A DNA stretch of 64,000 nucleotides from assembly GCF_020509005.1 (NCBI RefSeq), contig NC_063022.1, forward strand, positions 744,001 through 808,000, given 5' to 3'. Under the pieces are notes generated by a model. It did no database searches. It saw only the letters and a list, made by a program, of their open reading frames with translations, and was not told the DNA's origin. The stretch comes from Fulvia fulva (lineage: Eukaryota > Ascomycota > Dothideomycetes > Mycosphaerellales > Mycosphaerellaceae). Positions within the stretch are counted from its first letter, which is position 1, and the number at the start of each line of letters is the position of its first letter. A program made the position numbers and the translations under genes. This document shows, piece by piece, positions 47,001-56,400 of this stretch.

Positions 47001-47250
47001 TGACCCGCTCAGTAATGGTCTCTGCAACGACGCAAGAGCCATTGTAAACATCCTGGAAAGTCAGGACGTGACTTCTCCACGGGTCAGTTGTGGAAGGGGC
47101 GTAGAATCCCACCGCCGGGAGATCAGGATAGTCTTTTGCTTGGGTCTCGAGGAAGTGTGGGATGTTCTTGGAATGATTTCGACAAGACGCATCACGCTCC
47201 TTCAGGACCGCTGCCTGGCCGAGAGTGCAGACGAAGTAATTGGTTTCCAT
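44002..47250 (-). CDS. NRPS-like A-T-R carboxylate reductase of the mycosporine-type cluster
   Basis: One uninterrupted exon of 1082 residues. The adenylation domain (about 1-540) has HHTSGTSTGIPKP at 198-210, RFGSAECG at 340-347 and a late Lys in SSKGTILR. The thiolation domain has GVDSV with the phosphopantetheine Ser at about 597. The reductase domain from about 690 has TGPTGSLG for NADPH and YSRSKWVAEN as the SDR catalytic pair. There is no condensation domain. Enzymes of this layout activate a carboxylic acid, load it as a thioester and release it as aldehyde or alcohol. It lies 410 bp upstream of the cyclase gene on the same strand. Since typical fungal mycosporines carry amino alcohols, I infer that it reduces a mycosporine amino acid, or the free amino acid, to the alcohol. 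The true substrate is unproven. Confidence 0.85.
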   Translation of the reverse strand: METNYFVCTLGQAAVLKERDASCRNHSKNIPHFLETQAKDYPDLPAVGFYAPSTTDPWRSHVLTFQDVYNGSCVVAETITERVKIEDRQTVALLCPSSSGFLFTWLALMRLGHPVLLIAPQCSPGAVAELCKQCEVEHIFRDEMYEELARGAADVSEGLRLQPLPFYEGVGPFEVVKHTRKRDRIVDGMSEHDVAYLHHTSGTSTGIPKPIPQTHRVGAGVYARFDGTQSATFTTTPLYHGGIADLFRAWTSNAMIWLFPGKELPITAMNVVKCLEAAEESRAPPVKYFSSVPYVLQMTASDDRGLAELQEMDVVGVGGAALPAEVGDELVRKDVNLVSRFGSAECGFLMSSHREYEKDKEWQYLRPGEAVKQLKFEERDAGLHELVILSGWPHMSKTNREDGSFVTADLFKLHESIPNAWRYHSRADAQLTLITGKKFDPSPLEASIAASSELLNDVLIFGNGKPYPGALLFRSEIGKDTSDDDVTARLAPTVEKLNQESQSHARIPRNMLIPLPHSSSAVEKSSKGTILRNKAEERFAEIIEGAYENVSVSEEDVPDEKVASTIQDIVKTIVSPGLGSKKELGPETDLFAYGVDSVACVQIRHAVSKLFPEDSRSLPLTVVQDSGTIQRLTDLVLRIRHGDTAQTDSEDDQTKLMKDLVNQYSHIDGSIDISQLPRTPPRSPGNKGLTVVLTGPTGSLGSHVLNQLLASSVVAHIHLLLRGATEHAARERVRRAMSSRKLEVPADIDSKTSVHTCTLSEPQLGLSKEAYARLARDVDVIYHLAWAVDFTLSLRGFKQHFAGLQALLDLSLAHSKAGGSEGRPAQLVFCSSTASMASFPEHNKGHPIPERILDDPAVSGAIGYSRSKWVAENICLRAARSHPELEGNMSVIRVGQLSGDAVHGIWNASEAYPLMLSSTNVTNCLPDLPGESVAWLPVDLAARTFLDLLDAKSQATRRNSQSPAVNVYHVLSSDTSSTTWQMLLSWLQGDMNFDIVSAGEWLGRLERLQVSQNDGERRHPSLKLLDFWQKAYSTPTEPRGSEKTVATYEHDRTKSAMPSLGDLTPVNEKYARKLGAWVRENV

Positions 47251-47660
47251 GGTCCAGGCCTGGGTTGTGAAGACGCAGATAGCATGTCGATAATTTGGTA
47301 GAAGAAGTGGTACCCATCTATGCAGTAGGTGCGACTCAGCTCGGCATCACGCACCGGCGTCCCGTTCTCGGAGCGTTCACATGCACGAAAAGGTGGAATG
47401 TTGAGGTCAAAATGATGGACGCGTGCTGAACGTCATCTAAGACACGAGCTGGGAAGTGATGATGTCATGGATTATGCTTCGAACAACGAGCATTACGAGG
47501 AGCGAGAGAGGATCGGATTGAGAGATTGGAAGAGTTGAACAGTCGCGAAAAAGCTGCTACTGTAGCAGGTTGGTATAACGGAGAGCTGTATCTACGACAT
47601 AGGGAAGACCAAGACTTTTTCCTCAAAATCCTTACAAGCCCAATCCATGCCATTTGCTGC
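47251..47660. other. intergenic spacer within the cluster
   Basis: About 410 bp between the cyclase stop and the reductase start. It should hold the reductase promoter; no gene was seen. Confidence 0.45.
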
Positions 47661-49290
47661 TTAGTACACGCCGTTGCTCTGACCATTGACGATGTGGCCG
47701 TTCATGCCGTTGGTCTGTCCCTTCGACTGTGTCCCGTCAACACCCTCTGGCCTGCAGAATGTCAGTACTCTACCGAATCAAGGTCGATGTGTTATCGGAC
47801 TCACCCTGAGGCATGCTTCGTCGCTGCCTTGGTTCCGTTCGTCTGCACTCCATTATCATTGGCGTGTCCGTTTGCGTGCCCGTTGCCGTTGGCCTGTGTA
47901 TCGTCGTTGAGCACATTCAGTCTCTTGAGACCATTGCTCACACCATTCGACTCCACTTCGGCGCCGTTAAGAGTGTATCCAGTATCACTACTGTCCACGA
48001 AAGCCTCAAGACCCTCGCCATTGCGGGGATAGCTCTTCATGATATCCTTGTGCTTGCGAAGCGCCTCGTTCATTTCCTCTTGTGTAACATCGTTCAAGAA
48101 CACGCACTTGCCAAGCGGGCTTGGGATAGCAGCTCGGAGCTTACCATCGCGGGTCTTCAGGATTGCTTGGGTAGCCTTGTCGAGAATCTCCTCGTTGAAG
48201 TCCTTGTGGTCCATGGAAAGACCAACCCGGGAGAAGAGGTTGAGCAGGCGCTTGTGGTCCTCGTCTGGCAGCTTGCCGCGGATGTTGGCAAGTGTTGCAG
48301 AGTATGCCATATCAATGGAGATGGCGTGGCCGTGACGGAGTGGCACCTCTGGTACCAACTCGTGAAGTGGGGACCAGGTGTGGCCATATGCAATAACACG
48401 ATCCAGGCCGATCTCGTGGAGGTTTGGTGTCTCGAGCTTCAACATCTCATGGATGCCGGCTCTGTTGATCGTGTCTGCGGCCTTGGTGACCTCAGCGGAT
48501 GCATCATCTGTGCGGCCGAAGCCAGTGCGGACGATCTCCTCAGCGTACTTGTCCAGAAGGTCAAATGTGGGAAGGTGAGCGCATGAAGATATCTTGATCA
48601 ACTCCGCGAAACCGTTCCTGATCTGTGCGGTTGGGAGAGTTCGGAGGAAAGTGAAGTCGAGGAATGTGTGGATTGGAGCGTGGTATGCGCCCAGGCGGTT
48701 CTTGTAGTTGCCATAGTTGACAGCCACCTTGATCGAGACAGATGCATCAATCAGGCCGATGACGGTGGTTGGGATACGGATGAAGTTGGTGTTTCGTCGG
48801 TAAGCCGCACAAGCAAAACTGGGATGAATTAGTAAAGTGCTTGAAAGGCGCCAGACGCCAGGTAGGGGACATGAGCCAGAGTGCCTTGAGGGCTTTGGCG
48901 TGTGAAATTTTACCCAGCAACATCAGTAACAAGTCCACCGCCAATGACTAGAACAGGCTCCTTTCTGTAGATTCCAAATTTGGTCATGGAGTCTACAATG
49001 CTCAGGAAGGTGTCAATGCTCTTGGCCTTCTCGCCGATCATGGTCTTGTGGACATCCAGGGAAATGTTGTGGTGATCAAAGTAGTTCTGGATCTGCTCGC
49101 CGTAGACGTTGAAGATATTCATGTCCATGACGGCAAGACATCTTCCCCATCGCTTGTAGCAGTCTGCGAGGTTGGCCTTGTTGACATCGAAGACTGAGTC
49201 AATGAAGGTAAAGTCGTATTCGATCTTCTCGTAGCCCTCCACATGGAAGCCTTGGGCCGTCTCGGCCACGGTTGCCTTCATGTCTGACAT
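47661..49290 (-). CDS. sugar-phosphate cyclase, 2-demethyl-4-deoxygadusol synthase (DDGS/EEVS) type
   Basis: Exons 49290-48914, 48818-47805 and 47751-47661 (introns 95 and 53 nt, phases agree) give 493 residues. The fold is that of dehydroquinate synthase: GGGLVTDVAGFACAAYRRNT, IRIPTTVIGLIDASVSIKVA, KNRLGAYHAP, AELIKISSC, ETPNLHE and the metal-ligand region YGHTWSPLHELVP ... LRHGHAISIDMA. These blocks match the sedoheptulose-7-phosphate cyclases of mycosporine pathways rather than true AroB. The reaction would be sedoheptulose 7-phosphate to 2-demethyl-4-deoxygadusol. The final ~75 residues are a Asn/Gly-rich tail (ANGNGHANGHANDNG) that crosses the last intron and ends NGQSNGVY; it is absent from bacterial members. 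The start is the first ATG; the few upstream codons open only with TTG. It diverges from the methyltransferase gene. Confidence 0.9.
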
Positions 49291-50560
49291 GTTGAATAGC
49301 AAAGAAAGATGGGGTTGAAGTGGGTTAGGAGGAAAGTGTGCAAGTTGAGTGGGAGAAAAACGTGCTTACACCTTGGGGAATGTCAGTGTCTTGTACTTCC
49401 CGATGCTCTGGATGAGGCAAGCATTACGATACGATACTAGCGACCTCGGAGTGGATCTTTCCAGCATTCAGAAGCTGGAACAGCCTCTGTTGACCGGCAA
49501 GCTAGTCTGCAGCGTTGTAAGGGATAAATTTCTGTTTCCGTGAGAGCTGCGCCATGTCTGTGGTCTCGTTTGTGATGAAGCTTCAGTGCTGCAGCTCGTA
49601 GTGCCTGGAGCTTACCAGGGTGTCTGGAGAAGAGACCAGTCAATGGCAACGCGCTGTCCGTAAAGGGTCTTAGCATGTGCACGCAATTCAAGATGGAGCG
49701 TAGTCGTGATGTAGTGCAAGGCACGGTAAGTGCGTTGAGTGGACATGACAGCTACAGCCAATCGAGTCGGACTAGTTCCTGACATGCCAATCCCACGTTG
49801 TCGCGTACTGGCAGCCGTATGCAAGATCTTAGTGCATTCCTGACCAGATTGAGTTTGACAGATTCCGGATCAGACGCCTTGCAGCTTGGACGTCGAGGCG
49901 AGCTCTGGCGTTGCTGGTGGGACACTTTCGGAGTAATTTGGAGTCGTCTTCCACCGATAGCGGTGTGTTTGATAGCGACATCTGTTGATGGATTGGACAA
50001 TGGCGTTACACAACATCGCAAACAAGTGCTGATCGGCGGACATGATCAAGATCCCACTGTTCCCTGCAGGTGTGCTGCAGTGGAGCGCATTGGCTCGCAT
50101 CATGTACGCATCATCCTACATCTTGCGGCTTTCGCACGACGAGAACTTGACGGAGCTGTCTCCACAGAGCCGCTTGATCGCCAATGGCACCGGTCTAGAT
50201 CCCGCACGCCGAACCAGGATACGCAAGATCTTGCTTCCTGGTTCGAAATGTGGACTGCCAATGTATACAAAACTTGCTGTAACTTGTAAGGAGATGCGAA
50301 ACAGCGATTGGTGCAGAAGAACATCTTCCATGCTGATGATGTTGTTGACTGTACGCTTTAGGCGATAGTGCGTCTGCCCCTCATTTTACATTTTTGAGGG
50401 ATCGGCAACTGGACTGTTTGCGTTTGTAAACAGCTGCCAGCAGTAATGCTGCCGTACCATGCTTCAGCTTGTGAGAGCACCTCATCGTGGGCTTCGTTCA
50501 TTGTTGAGTGCCAGTCATGCTCGTTGTGTGAAAGCACGCAGTAGCACATCGCAGAAAGCC
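49291..50560. promoter_or_regulatory. divergent promoter of the mycosporine-type cluster
   Basis: This 1.27 kb spacer lies between the start codons of the cyclase (-) and the O-methyltransferase (+). No coding signal was found. Its size and position suit shared control of the two halves of the cluster. Confidence 0.55.
49952..49965. promoter_or_regulatory. CACCG-N4-CGGTG palindrome, possible Zn2Cys6 factor site
   Basis: A perfect 5-bp inverted repeat spaced by ATAG lies near the middle of the divergent cluster promoter. CCG-N4-CGG pairs are the kind of site bound by fungal Zn2Cys6 dimers. One occurrence alone is weak evidence. Confidence 0.3.
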
Positions 50561-51460
50561 ATGTCGTTTTCTTCGACGCCAGTGTTCGATGCTTCCAAAG
50601 GGTATCAGAAGAAGGGCGATGGAACCTATGTATGAATACCCCTGTAGGTGCAAATGATGAGGAAGCAGCACGTTGACAGCATTAGTTCAACGATGGTCGT
50701 GAGGTCGAGCTCTTGCACTTCGTATACAACCGGCCGAACATAGATGAGATCCGGAACTCGCCTGCCAAAGTGGTAGCAACGATCGATCAGTACGCCCGAA
50801 CAAAGAAGTATCTGATGAACGTTGGTGAAGACAAGGGCAAAATCGTGACCGATCTGATTGCGGAAGTCAAACCGAAGACGCTGGTCGAGCTCGGGGGATA
50901 CGTTGGGTATTCTTCTATCCTGTTCGGCGCAGCTTTTCGATCCGCAGGCGGCCAACGATACTACACTCTCGAGCATAATCCAGAATTTGGAGCAGTCATA
51001 GGCTCGCTGGTCGAGCTGGCGGGCTTGAGCGACATCGTCAAGGTTGTCGTTGGAGACAGTGGTGCGTCGCTTGAGCGAATGCATCGAGAGGAGAAGCTGA
51101 AGAAGATCGATTTTCTCTTCATTGACCATACCCAGTTCGAAAGGGACATCAAGCTCGCTGAAAAGCTTGGATTGGTCACCGAAGGCTGTGTTGTCGCTGC
51201 CGACAACTGCATCTACCCAGGACATCCCGAGTATTGGGAGTACATGAGCAGCTCGGTTGCTGAAAAGAGGAAGGCTAGCGAGACAGCGACGAGCGAGGCA
51301 GAAGTTGGCAATTCCAACCTCATCTATGATAGCAAACTGGTGCACAGCTTCGAGCCCAGTGGAGAAAAGGTTTGTACCAGGCCTTTGCGGTCAAGATATT
51401 GCGCTGACATGGCTGCAGGATGCTGTAGGTATCTCAATGTGCACAGGCACGGAGGCATGA
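50561..51460 (+). CDS. COMT-like O-methyltransferase of the mycosporine-type cluster
   Basis: Exons 50561-50629, 50686-51369 and 51419-51460 (introns 56 and 49 nt, phase 0) give 264 residues. The middle exon has FNDGREVELLHFVYNRPNID, ARTKKYLMNVGEDKG, the SAM-binding glycine loop LVELGGYVGYSSI, and LEHNPEFGAVI. The metal/catalytic region is FLFIDHTQFERD with AADNCIYPGHPEYWEY. The last exon, AVGISMCTGTEA, closes the fold as in catechol O-methyltransferases. In this context it should methylate 2-demethyl-4-deoxygadusol to 4-deoxygadusol. The first 23 residues (MSFSSTPVFDASKGYQKKGD) come from a short first exon. A much longer frame reads past 51370 but lacks the conserved ending. Confidence 0.88.
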
Positions 51461-51978
51461 TGAATACTTGTGATGTACTCCTCAATAGACGAAGCTGTCT
51501 TTCCACCGCACTTTGGTTACTTGTGAGGCTGCGAATGGTGCAACTCCTTCGCGGTAAGTGTTCAGTTGGTCTCGGCCATGGTCTGTTCCAGTACGTTGCC
51601 GTAGTCTCTGTTGCTGAAGCCGATAGAAAGGTATCGCTCTCGTTGCAAGCCGAATGTCTGGAAAGCATCGGAACCCAAAATCTGGCGCCCCGCGTCGCAA
51701 GGACTCGAAGTGGACGCGATCCTGCAGTGACGCCGTCATTGATGAGTAGCTTGCACATCCCGCGTCTTATCGTGCAACTAGCGTATGCATCTCGCGTTTC
51801 GGTGATGCGCAGAGTGGTTCCAGTAAGGATTTTGTGAGAACTCTAAATGAGAACATTGTGACATCGCGATCGGGTGGGGACACGGTGTAGCTTCCGTAGG
51901 CCAGATCGTTCCGCTTGCGCAGCGTTGCTGTGCCTCGAAGGTCTTGTTGCACACTCATTGCACTCACGGCCGTTCGTT
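51461..51978. other. intergenic spacer within the cluster
   Basis: About 520 bp between the methyltransferase and the ATP-grasp gene. Open frames here lack motifs; it should hold the ATP-grasp promoter. Confidence 0.45.
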
Positions 51979-53457
51979 ATGCCGCTCAATGGCAACTCTT
52001 CTGCTGTGGCGCACACTTGCCAGAATGCTTCGCTCATCGCTTTGAGCCTTTTCTTCCTGCCGCTTGATTTCTTTGTGCTGTTCCTCAGCTATTCGGTGCG
52101 TTCCTTCTGGAGTACCAAAGATGGGTTTAGAGGAGCTCGCAATGTTGAAGCCCGCAAGACCATTCTCGTCACGGGCATTGGCATGACCAAAGGCCTTGTC
52201 CTTGCAAGAGCGTTCAGCAGAGCTGGGCACAAAGTCATTGGAGCTGACTTTGAACCAAATGGAGCTCTTGTGCCTGGGAGGGTGTCGAATTCGCTCGCTG
52301 CATTCCACCGTCTGCAGAAACCGGATGCTGGTCGAGGATCTATGCCATACATCCAAGGATTGCTTGATGTAATCTTGAGAGAGGAGGTTGACCTTTGGGT
52401 CAGCTGTTCCGGAGTCGCGTCCGCAGTCGAGGATGGTGAGGCGAAAGAGGTTATTGAGAATCGCACAGACTGCCAAGCTGTGCAGTTCGACGTGGCCACG
52501 ACCCAGACGCTGCATGAGAAACACACGTTCATCGATCACACCAGCGAGCTTGGTCTGACAGTGCCAGAGACGCACACCGTCACCAGCAGGGCGGCTGTCG
52601 ATGAAGCTCTGGAACAAGCCACTCCAGGACGCAAGTTCATCATGAAGCCAATTGGCATGGACGACTCTGCCAGAGGTGACATGACCTTGCTTCCATTGAA
52701 GACCAGGGAAGAGACATCCAGGCACCTTGATAAGCTGAAAATATCGGACAAGTCGGCCTGGATACTGCAGCAGTTCGTGCGAGGCAGCGAGTATTGCACC
52801 CATGCTGTGATTATCAAAGGCAAGGTGAAGGTCTTCGTTGCGTGTCCGTCGGCGGAGCTGCTCATGCATTACGAAGCTTTGGCACCAGATTCAGCTCTGA
52901 GTAGAGCGATGCTGAAGTTCACCGAAGATTACGCTGAGAAGGGCGGACCTGGATTCACGGGGCACTGTTCGTTCGACTTCCTCGTAGAAGACACATCGCC
53001 GACCGACCCCTTACGGCTCGTCCTGTATCCCATCGAGTGCAACCCACGAGCACATACCGCCGTCGCATTATTCAACGGGACTCCTGGGATGGTCGACGGA
53101 TATCTCAGTCTGCTTGACGACAACGCCGACGGATCGAAAACGAAAACATCGATGGTTGTGACTCCTGCGCATCAGGACAAGTACTATTGGGTGGGACACG
53201 ACCTCGTGACGCGTCTCTTGCAGCCTTTGATGCGTCTGCTGTTACTCCAGTCATCAGTAGAGGACTTCGCCAAGGCCGTGCGCGAGGTCGTGATGCATCT
53301 CCTGCTGTGGCGAGATGGGACGTTCGATGTGCGAGATCCCTTGCCGTGGTTCTACCTGTACCACGTGTACTGGCCTATGCAGTTCCTGAGCTGCATCATG
53401 ACGGGAAAGAGATGGAGTCGCATAAACGTCAGCACGCTCAAGATGTTTGAGTGCTGA
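51979..53457 (+). CDS. ATP-grasp C-N ligase of the mycosporine-type cluster
   Basis: A single exon of 492 residues from the ATG at 51979 (MPLNGNSSAVAHTCQNASLI). The N-terminus holds a hydrophobic helix (LIALSLFFLPLDFFVLFLSY), so it may be membrane attached. The pre-ATP-grasp fold has ILVTGIGMTKGLVLARAFSR. The ATP-grasp core has RKFIMKPIGMDDSARGDMTL, AWILQQFVRGSEYCTHAVI, and metal-binding residues in HCSFDFLVED and YPIECNPRAHTA. This is the class of ligase that joins 4-deoxygadusol to an amino acid in mycosporine synthesis. It follows the methyltransferase in the same direction. The longer frame to 51874 begins at an upstream ATG whose added residues look like leader. Confidence 0.87.
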   Translation: MPLNGNSSAVAHTCQNASLIALSLFFLPLDFFVLFLSYSVRSFWSTKDGFRGARNVEARKTILVTGIGMTKGLVLARAFSRAGHKVIGADFEPNGALVPGRVSNSLAAFHRLQKPDAGRGSMPYIQGLLDVILREEVDLWVSCSGVASAVEDGEAKEVIENRTDCQAVQFDVATTQTLHEKHTFIDHTSELGLTVPETHTVTSRAAVDEALEQATPGRKFIMKPIGMDDSARGDMTLLPLKTREETSRHLDKLKISDKSAWILQQFVRGSEYCTHAVIIKGKVKVFVACPSAELLMHYEALAPDSALSRAMLKFTEDYAEKGGPGFTGHCSFDFLVEDTSPTDPLRLVLYPIECNPRAHTAVALFNGTPGMVDGYLSLLDDNADGSKTKTSMVVTPAHQDKYYWVGHDLVTRLLQPLMRLLLLQSSVEDFAKAVREVVMHLLLWRDGTFDVRDPLPWFYLYHVYWPMQFLSCIMTGKRWSRINVSTLKMFEC

Positions 53458-54460
53458 GTGGGATGATCTGGTCGATGTTGTTGTTGTGTAGCTCGCGGGC
53501 GGGAAGGAGAGAAAGAGGTAGAGAGGGAGCAAGGATGACCTCGGACCCATCAGCCACCTCCTCCTTTGTCAAGCACGGACCTCAGCCACTCGCAGATTAT
53601 GCCAACATCATATTTCGCTTTCGATGTGGCATGAACGTACTCATCTCTCACGTCATGGCCATCTGGTAAACGTCCGACCATGTTCAAATGTTGCGCAATG
53701 CGGGCAATGAGCCCACCGACCTCCTGCTGGCACCATCCAGCCTGATCGTCCGAAGCCAAGGACAAGGCGTGAGCGCATTCAGGACGTGCAGCCGACCCTC
53801 AGGCATATCATGATGCCAGCTCGCGTTCTTGTCGACGAAACGTATCACGCGACTCCCTCCAGATGCGGCTGCGACCAGATGTGACTTCTCCAGAAGGAAT
53901 CTGTGCTATTGGATCGTCCTCCAGCTCTTGGAAGGAGCATGACCCCTTGGTGTACGGGAATATAAGCACGCTTCGACAGCTGATCAGAACGAAATTCGAA
54001 CTTCCATTGCTATGGCGTGTCAGGCCGTGGTCGTTCAGTAGCACAGTCGATCGATTAGTTCTAACAGCGCTCACGACGGGCAGCTAATGAATGACCAACG
54101 CAGCGCTGAAAGCTGCACGACTGACTGTACTCCAGACAATTGCTGCATCAGGAAAGTGCATGACTACAAAGGCCTATGGGTGCAGATCTGACCTTCGCCG
54201 CTGTGATGTAAACGGAGCTTGCAAACCTAACTGTTGTTGGCTGCATTCGAGGCAAGAGCTACCACGCATCGGGTAGAACCCAAAATCCTGGGTATCTTCT
54301 ACGGTGGTGATGGTTCTCTCGAAAATCCTCGTCAGCTTTGTTGTGTTACAATATGCCTCATATCGCCAGAGTTCATGGAGTCCATTCCTCAACGTCTGAA
54401 GCACCTGGAACGATTAGCAGGATTGTGCTGTCATGTGCAATACTCCAGAGCCGACAACGC
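53458..54460. other. intergenic, possible decayed sequence
   Basis: About 1 kb between the ATP-grasp gene and the NRPS remnant. Short frames only. Coding-like residues near 54234-54460 may be the decayed 5' part of the NRPS remnant. Confidence 0.35.
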
Positions 54461-56400
54461 ATGAGCAGCGAGGTATTGTTGTCGGTACAAATCCGTGGCG
54501 TATCACAGCCTGAGAACGTTAGGCTCAACCTGGACCTGCACGATGATTCTGAAGTCGAAGGCTGCTTGCAAGATATTGACCGATGGCGCCAAGCAGACAG
54601 CAACACAATCACGGATCGCAGCGGAAATGCCGATGATGGAGATAGCATCGCCATTGCATACTGCGAAGACCACTGGGAGATCAAAGTAGGCCATTACGAA
54701 AGCTATGCGTCGACGTTCGACCAAACTCTGAACCATATACACTCAACTGTTGAATGCTCCCTTTGAAGCGAAGTTGGCACAGATTGAGTGTGTACGTCCG
54801 GGGGATAAGGATTGGCTTGTCCAACATGCCGTGCACGACCTGCCAAAGCCAAACCCGACGGATGCTATATCACTATTCCAGCAAAGTGCACGGCAGTGGC
54901 TATCGAAGCCTGGGACGGGAGCTTCCCGTACTCCGAGCTGGATGATGAATCTACTCGGCTTGCAGAAGTGCTGGTCGAGAAGGGCATTCAACCTGTTACA
55001 ATCCTACCGCTAGCCTTCGAGTTCTCGAAATGGGCTGTGGTCTCACTCTTGGCTGCCTGGAAGACTGGAGCAGCCTGGGTCTTCATCGATCCCACCCATC
55101 CAGCCGCTCGTCTTCAAAGGCTGACGAGGCAGGTGCAAGCATCTTTCGTGCTCGCTCGAGAGAGGTTTATACCCCAGCTGTCGGGACTAGACAGCAAAAT
55201 TCTAGTCTTGGAAGAGCTCCTCGACGAAGAGCGAGCTAGGCCCGGCTCCTCCTCGCTTGATTGATACAAACAGCACTGCTTACATTGTAAGCAAGACCTA
55301 TATTCGTGGTCTGGTCGAACGTGCTGACATCGTGGCTGTAGATTCTTACATCGGGCTCGACTGGCGAGCCCAAAGCTGTTGTTCACACCCACCTCGCTTT
55401 CTGCAGTGGTGCAATGCACCAAGCACAGATCCTCAAGTATTCTGAGAACAGTCGGACGCTACAGAACTGTCCCTTGATATTCGCAGGTGCTATTCCAGAA
55501 CTACTGTTTACGCTGTTGAGAGGAGGCTCTCTGTGTATTCCAAAACAAGAAGACCGCGTCAAGGATCTGTCCGCCGGCGTAAGGCATTTTCAGAGCAACA
55601 TACTCATAATATCTTCTTCGTCCGCAGCAATACAAGATCCGACCAAGTTCGAGCCAAGGCAGACGTTGCTCATGGGCTCTGAGCCACTTCCTGCTCATAC
55701 CGCTCGGAAGTGGACTGCTCTTCATGACAACAATAACGGATACGGATCGACCGAGACCAATACTGTGGCTACTTGCTTCCCGTGCAACACTGCGGTGGCG
55801 CATCAATCAGTGGGCGCCGGAGCAGCCCATCAATACTGGGTCGGGGACGCACTCAACTATGACCGTTTAGTGCCGCCAGGATGGCTCGGCGAAGTTGTAG
55901 TCGAGGGCTATGCTTTAGCTTCATGTTACCTGAACAACGATGCCGCCTCGCTTAGAGCATTCCTGAAAAGCCCTGAGTGGTACACAGCGATGGGTATCAC
56001 ACGAAAACACCCGACTCGATTCTTCCGATCTGGGGATTTGGGCAGGATTGCAATTGATGGCACACTGGAAGTTCCCGGACGGACAGACCCTCTGCAGGTC
56101 AAGCTTCGACTAGAGCTTGGCGAGATTGAGGCAGTCACGTTGAGTGGTCTGTCAAAGCCCTCTCCCTTGGTCGCAGAGCTCATCCTGCCAAAGGGGTCGG
56201 ATCGACCGAGCATCGCAATATTCCTGGTTGCACCCGATGTCATCCAGGACATCGATGCTGGAATGCTCGTAGAGCACGTTTCACTATCGTCTTCACAGAA
56301 AGTATGCTTCTTATCGAAAGGTAACATTTCTAAACCCGTGTTGAGGTATGGAGCTGACACGGGCAGTCCTCCTGGTACGATACATGGCGCTATGCAGGTA
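54461..56400 (+). pseudogene. NRPS remnant: linker plus adenylation domain
   Basis: The adenylation domain is readable in order: AIEAWDGSFPYSELDDESTR, WAVVSLLAAWKTGAAWVFID, then a true intron (55275-55341, GTAAGC donor, CTGAC branch, GTAG acceptor) leading into ILTSGSTGEPKAVVHTH, NGYGSTETN, FFRSGDLGRIAIDG and LELGEIE. Upstream, SYASTFDQTLNHI and FEAKLAQIECVRPGDKDWLV look like the end of a condensation domain and its linker. Frame changes are needed near 54745 and 54900. The domain loses its late motifs and runs in frame into P450 sequence without thiolation or release domains. I infer a dead NRPS cut by a deletion. It is not required by the pathway proposed for the adjacent cluster. Confidence 0.7.

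Noticed and set aside
47661..49290. Dehydroquinate synthase (AroB) of the shikimate pathway
   Set aside because: Fungi use the fused AROM protein for that step. The residues here match the sedoheptulose-phosphate cyclases and the neighbours are mycosporine enzymes.
51370..51837. Methyltransferase frame open to 51837 (374 residues)
   Set aside because: The added part has no family likeness. Splicing 51370-51418 gives the conserved short ending AVGISMCTGTEA and normal COMT length.
51964..52869. 301-residue minus-strand frame
   Set aside because: It is antisense to the ATP-grasp gene, whose plus-strand motifs are clear.
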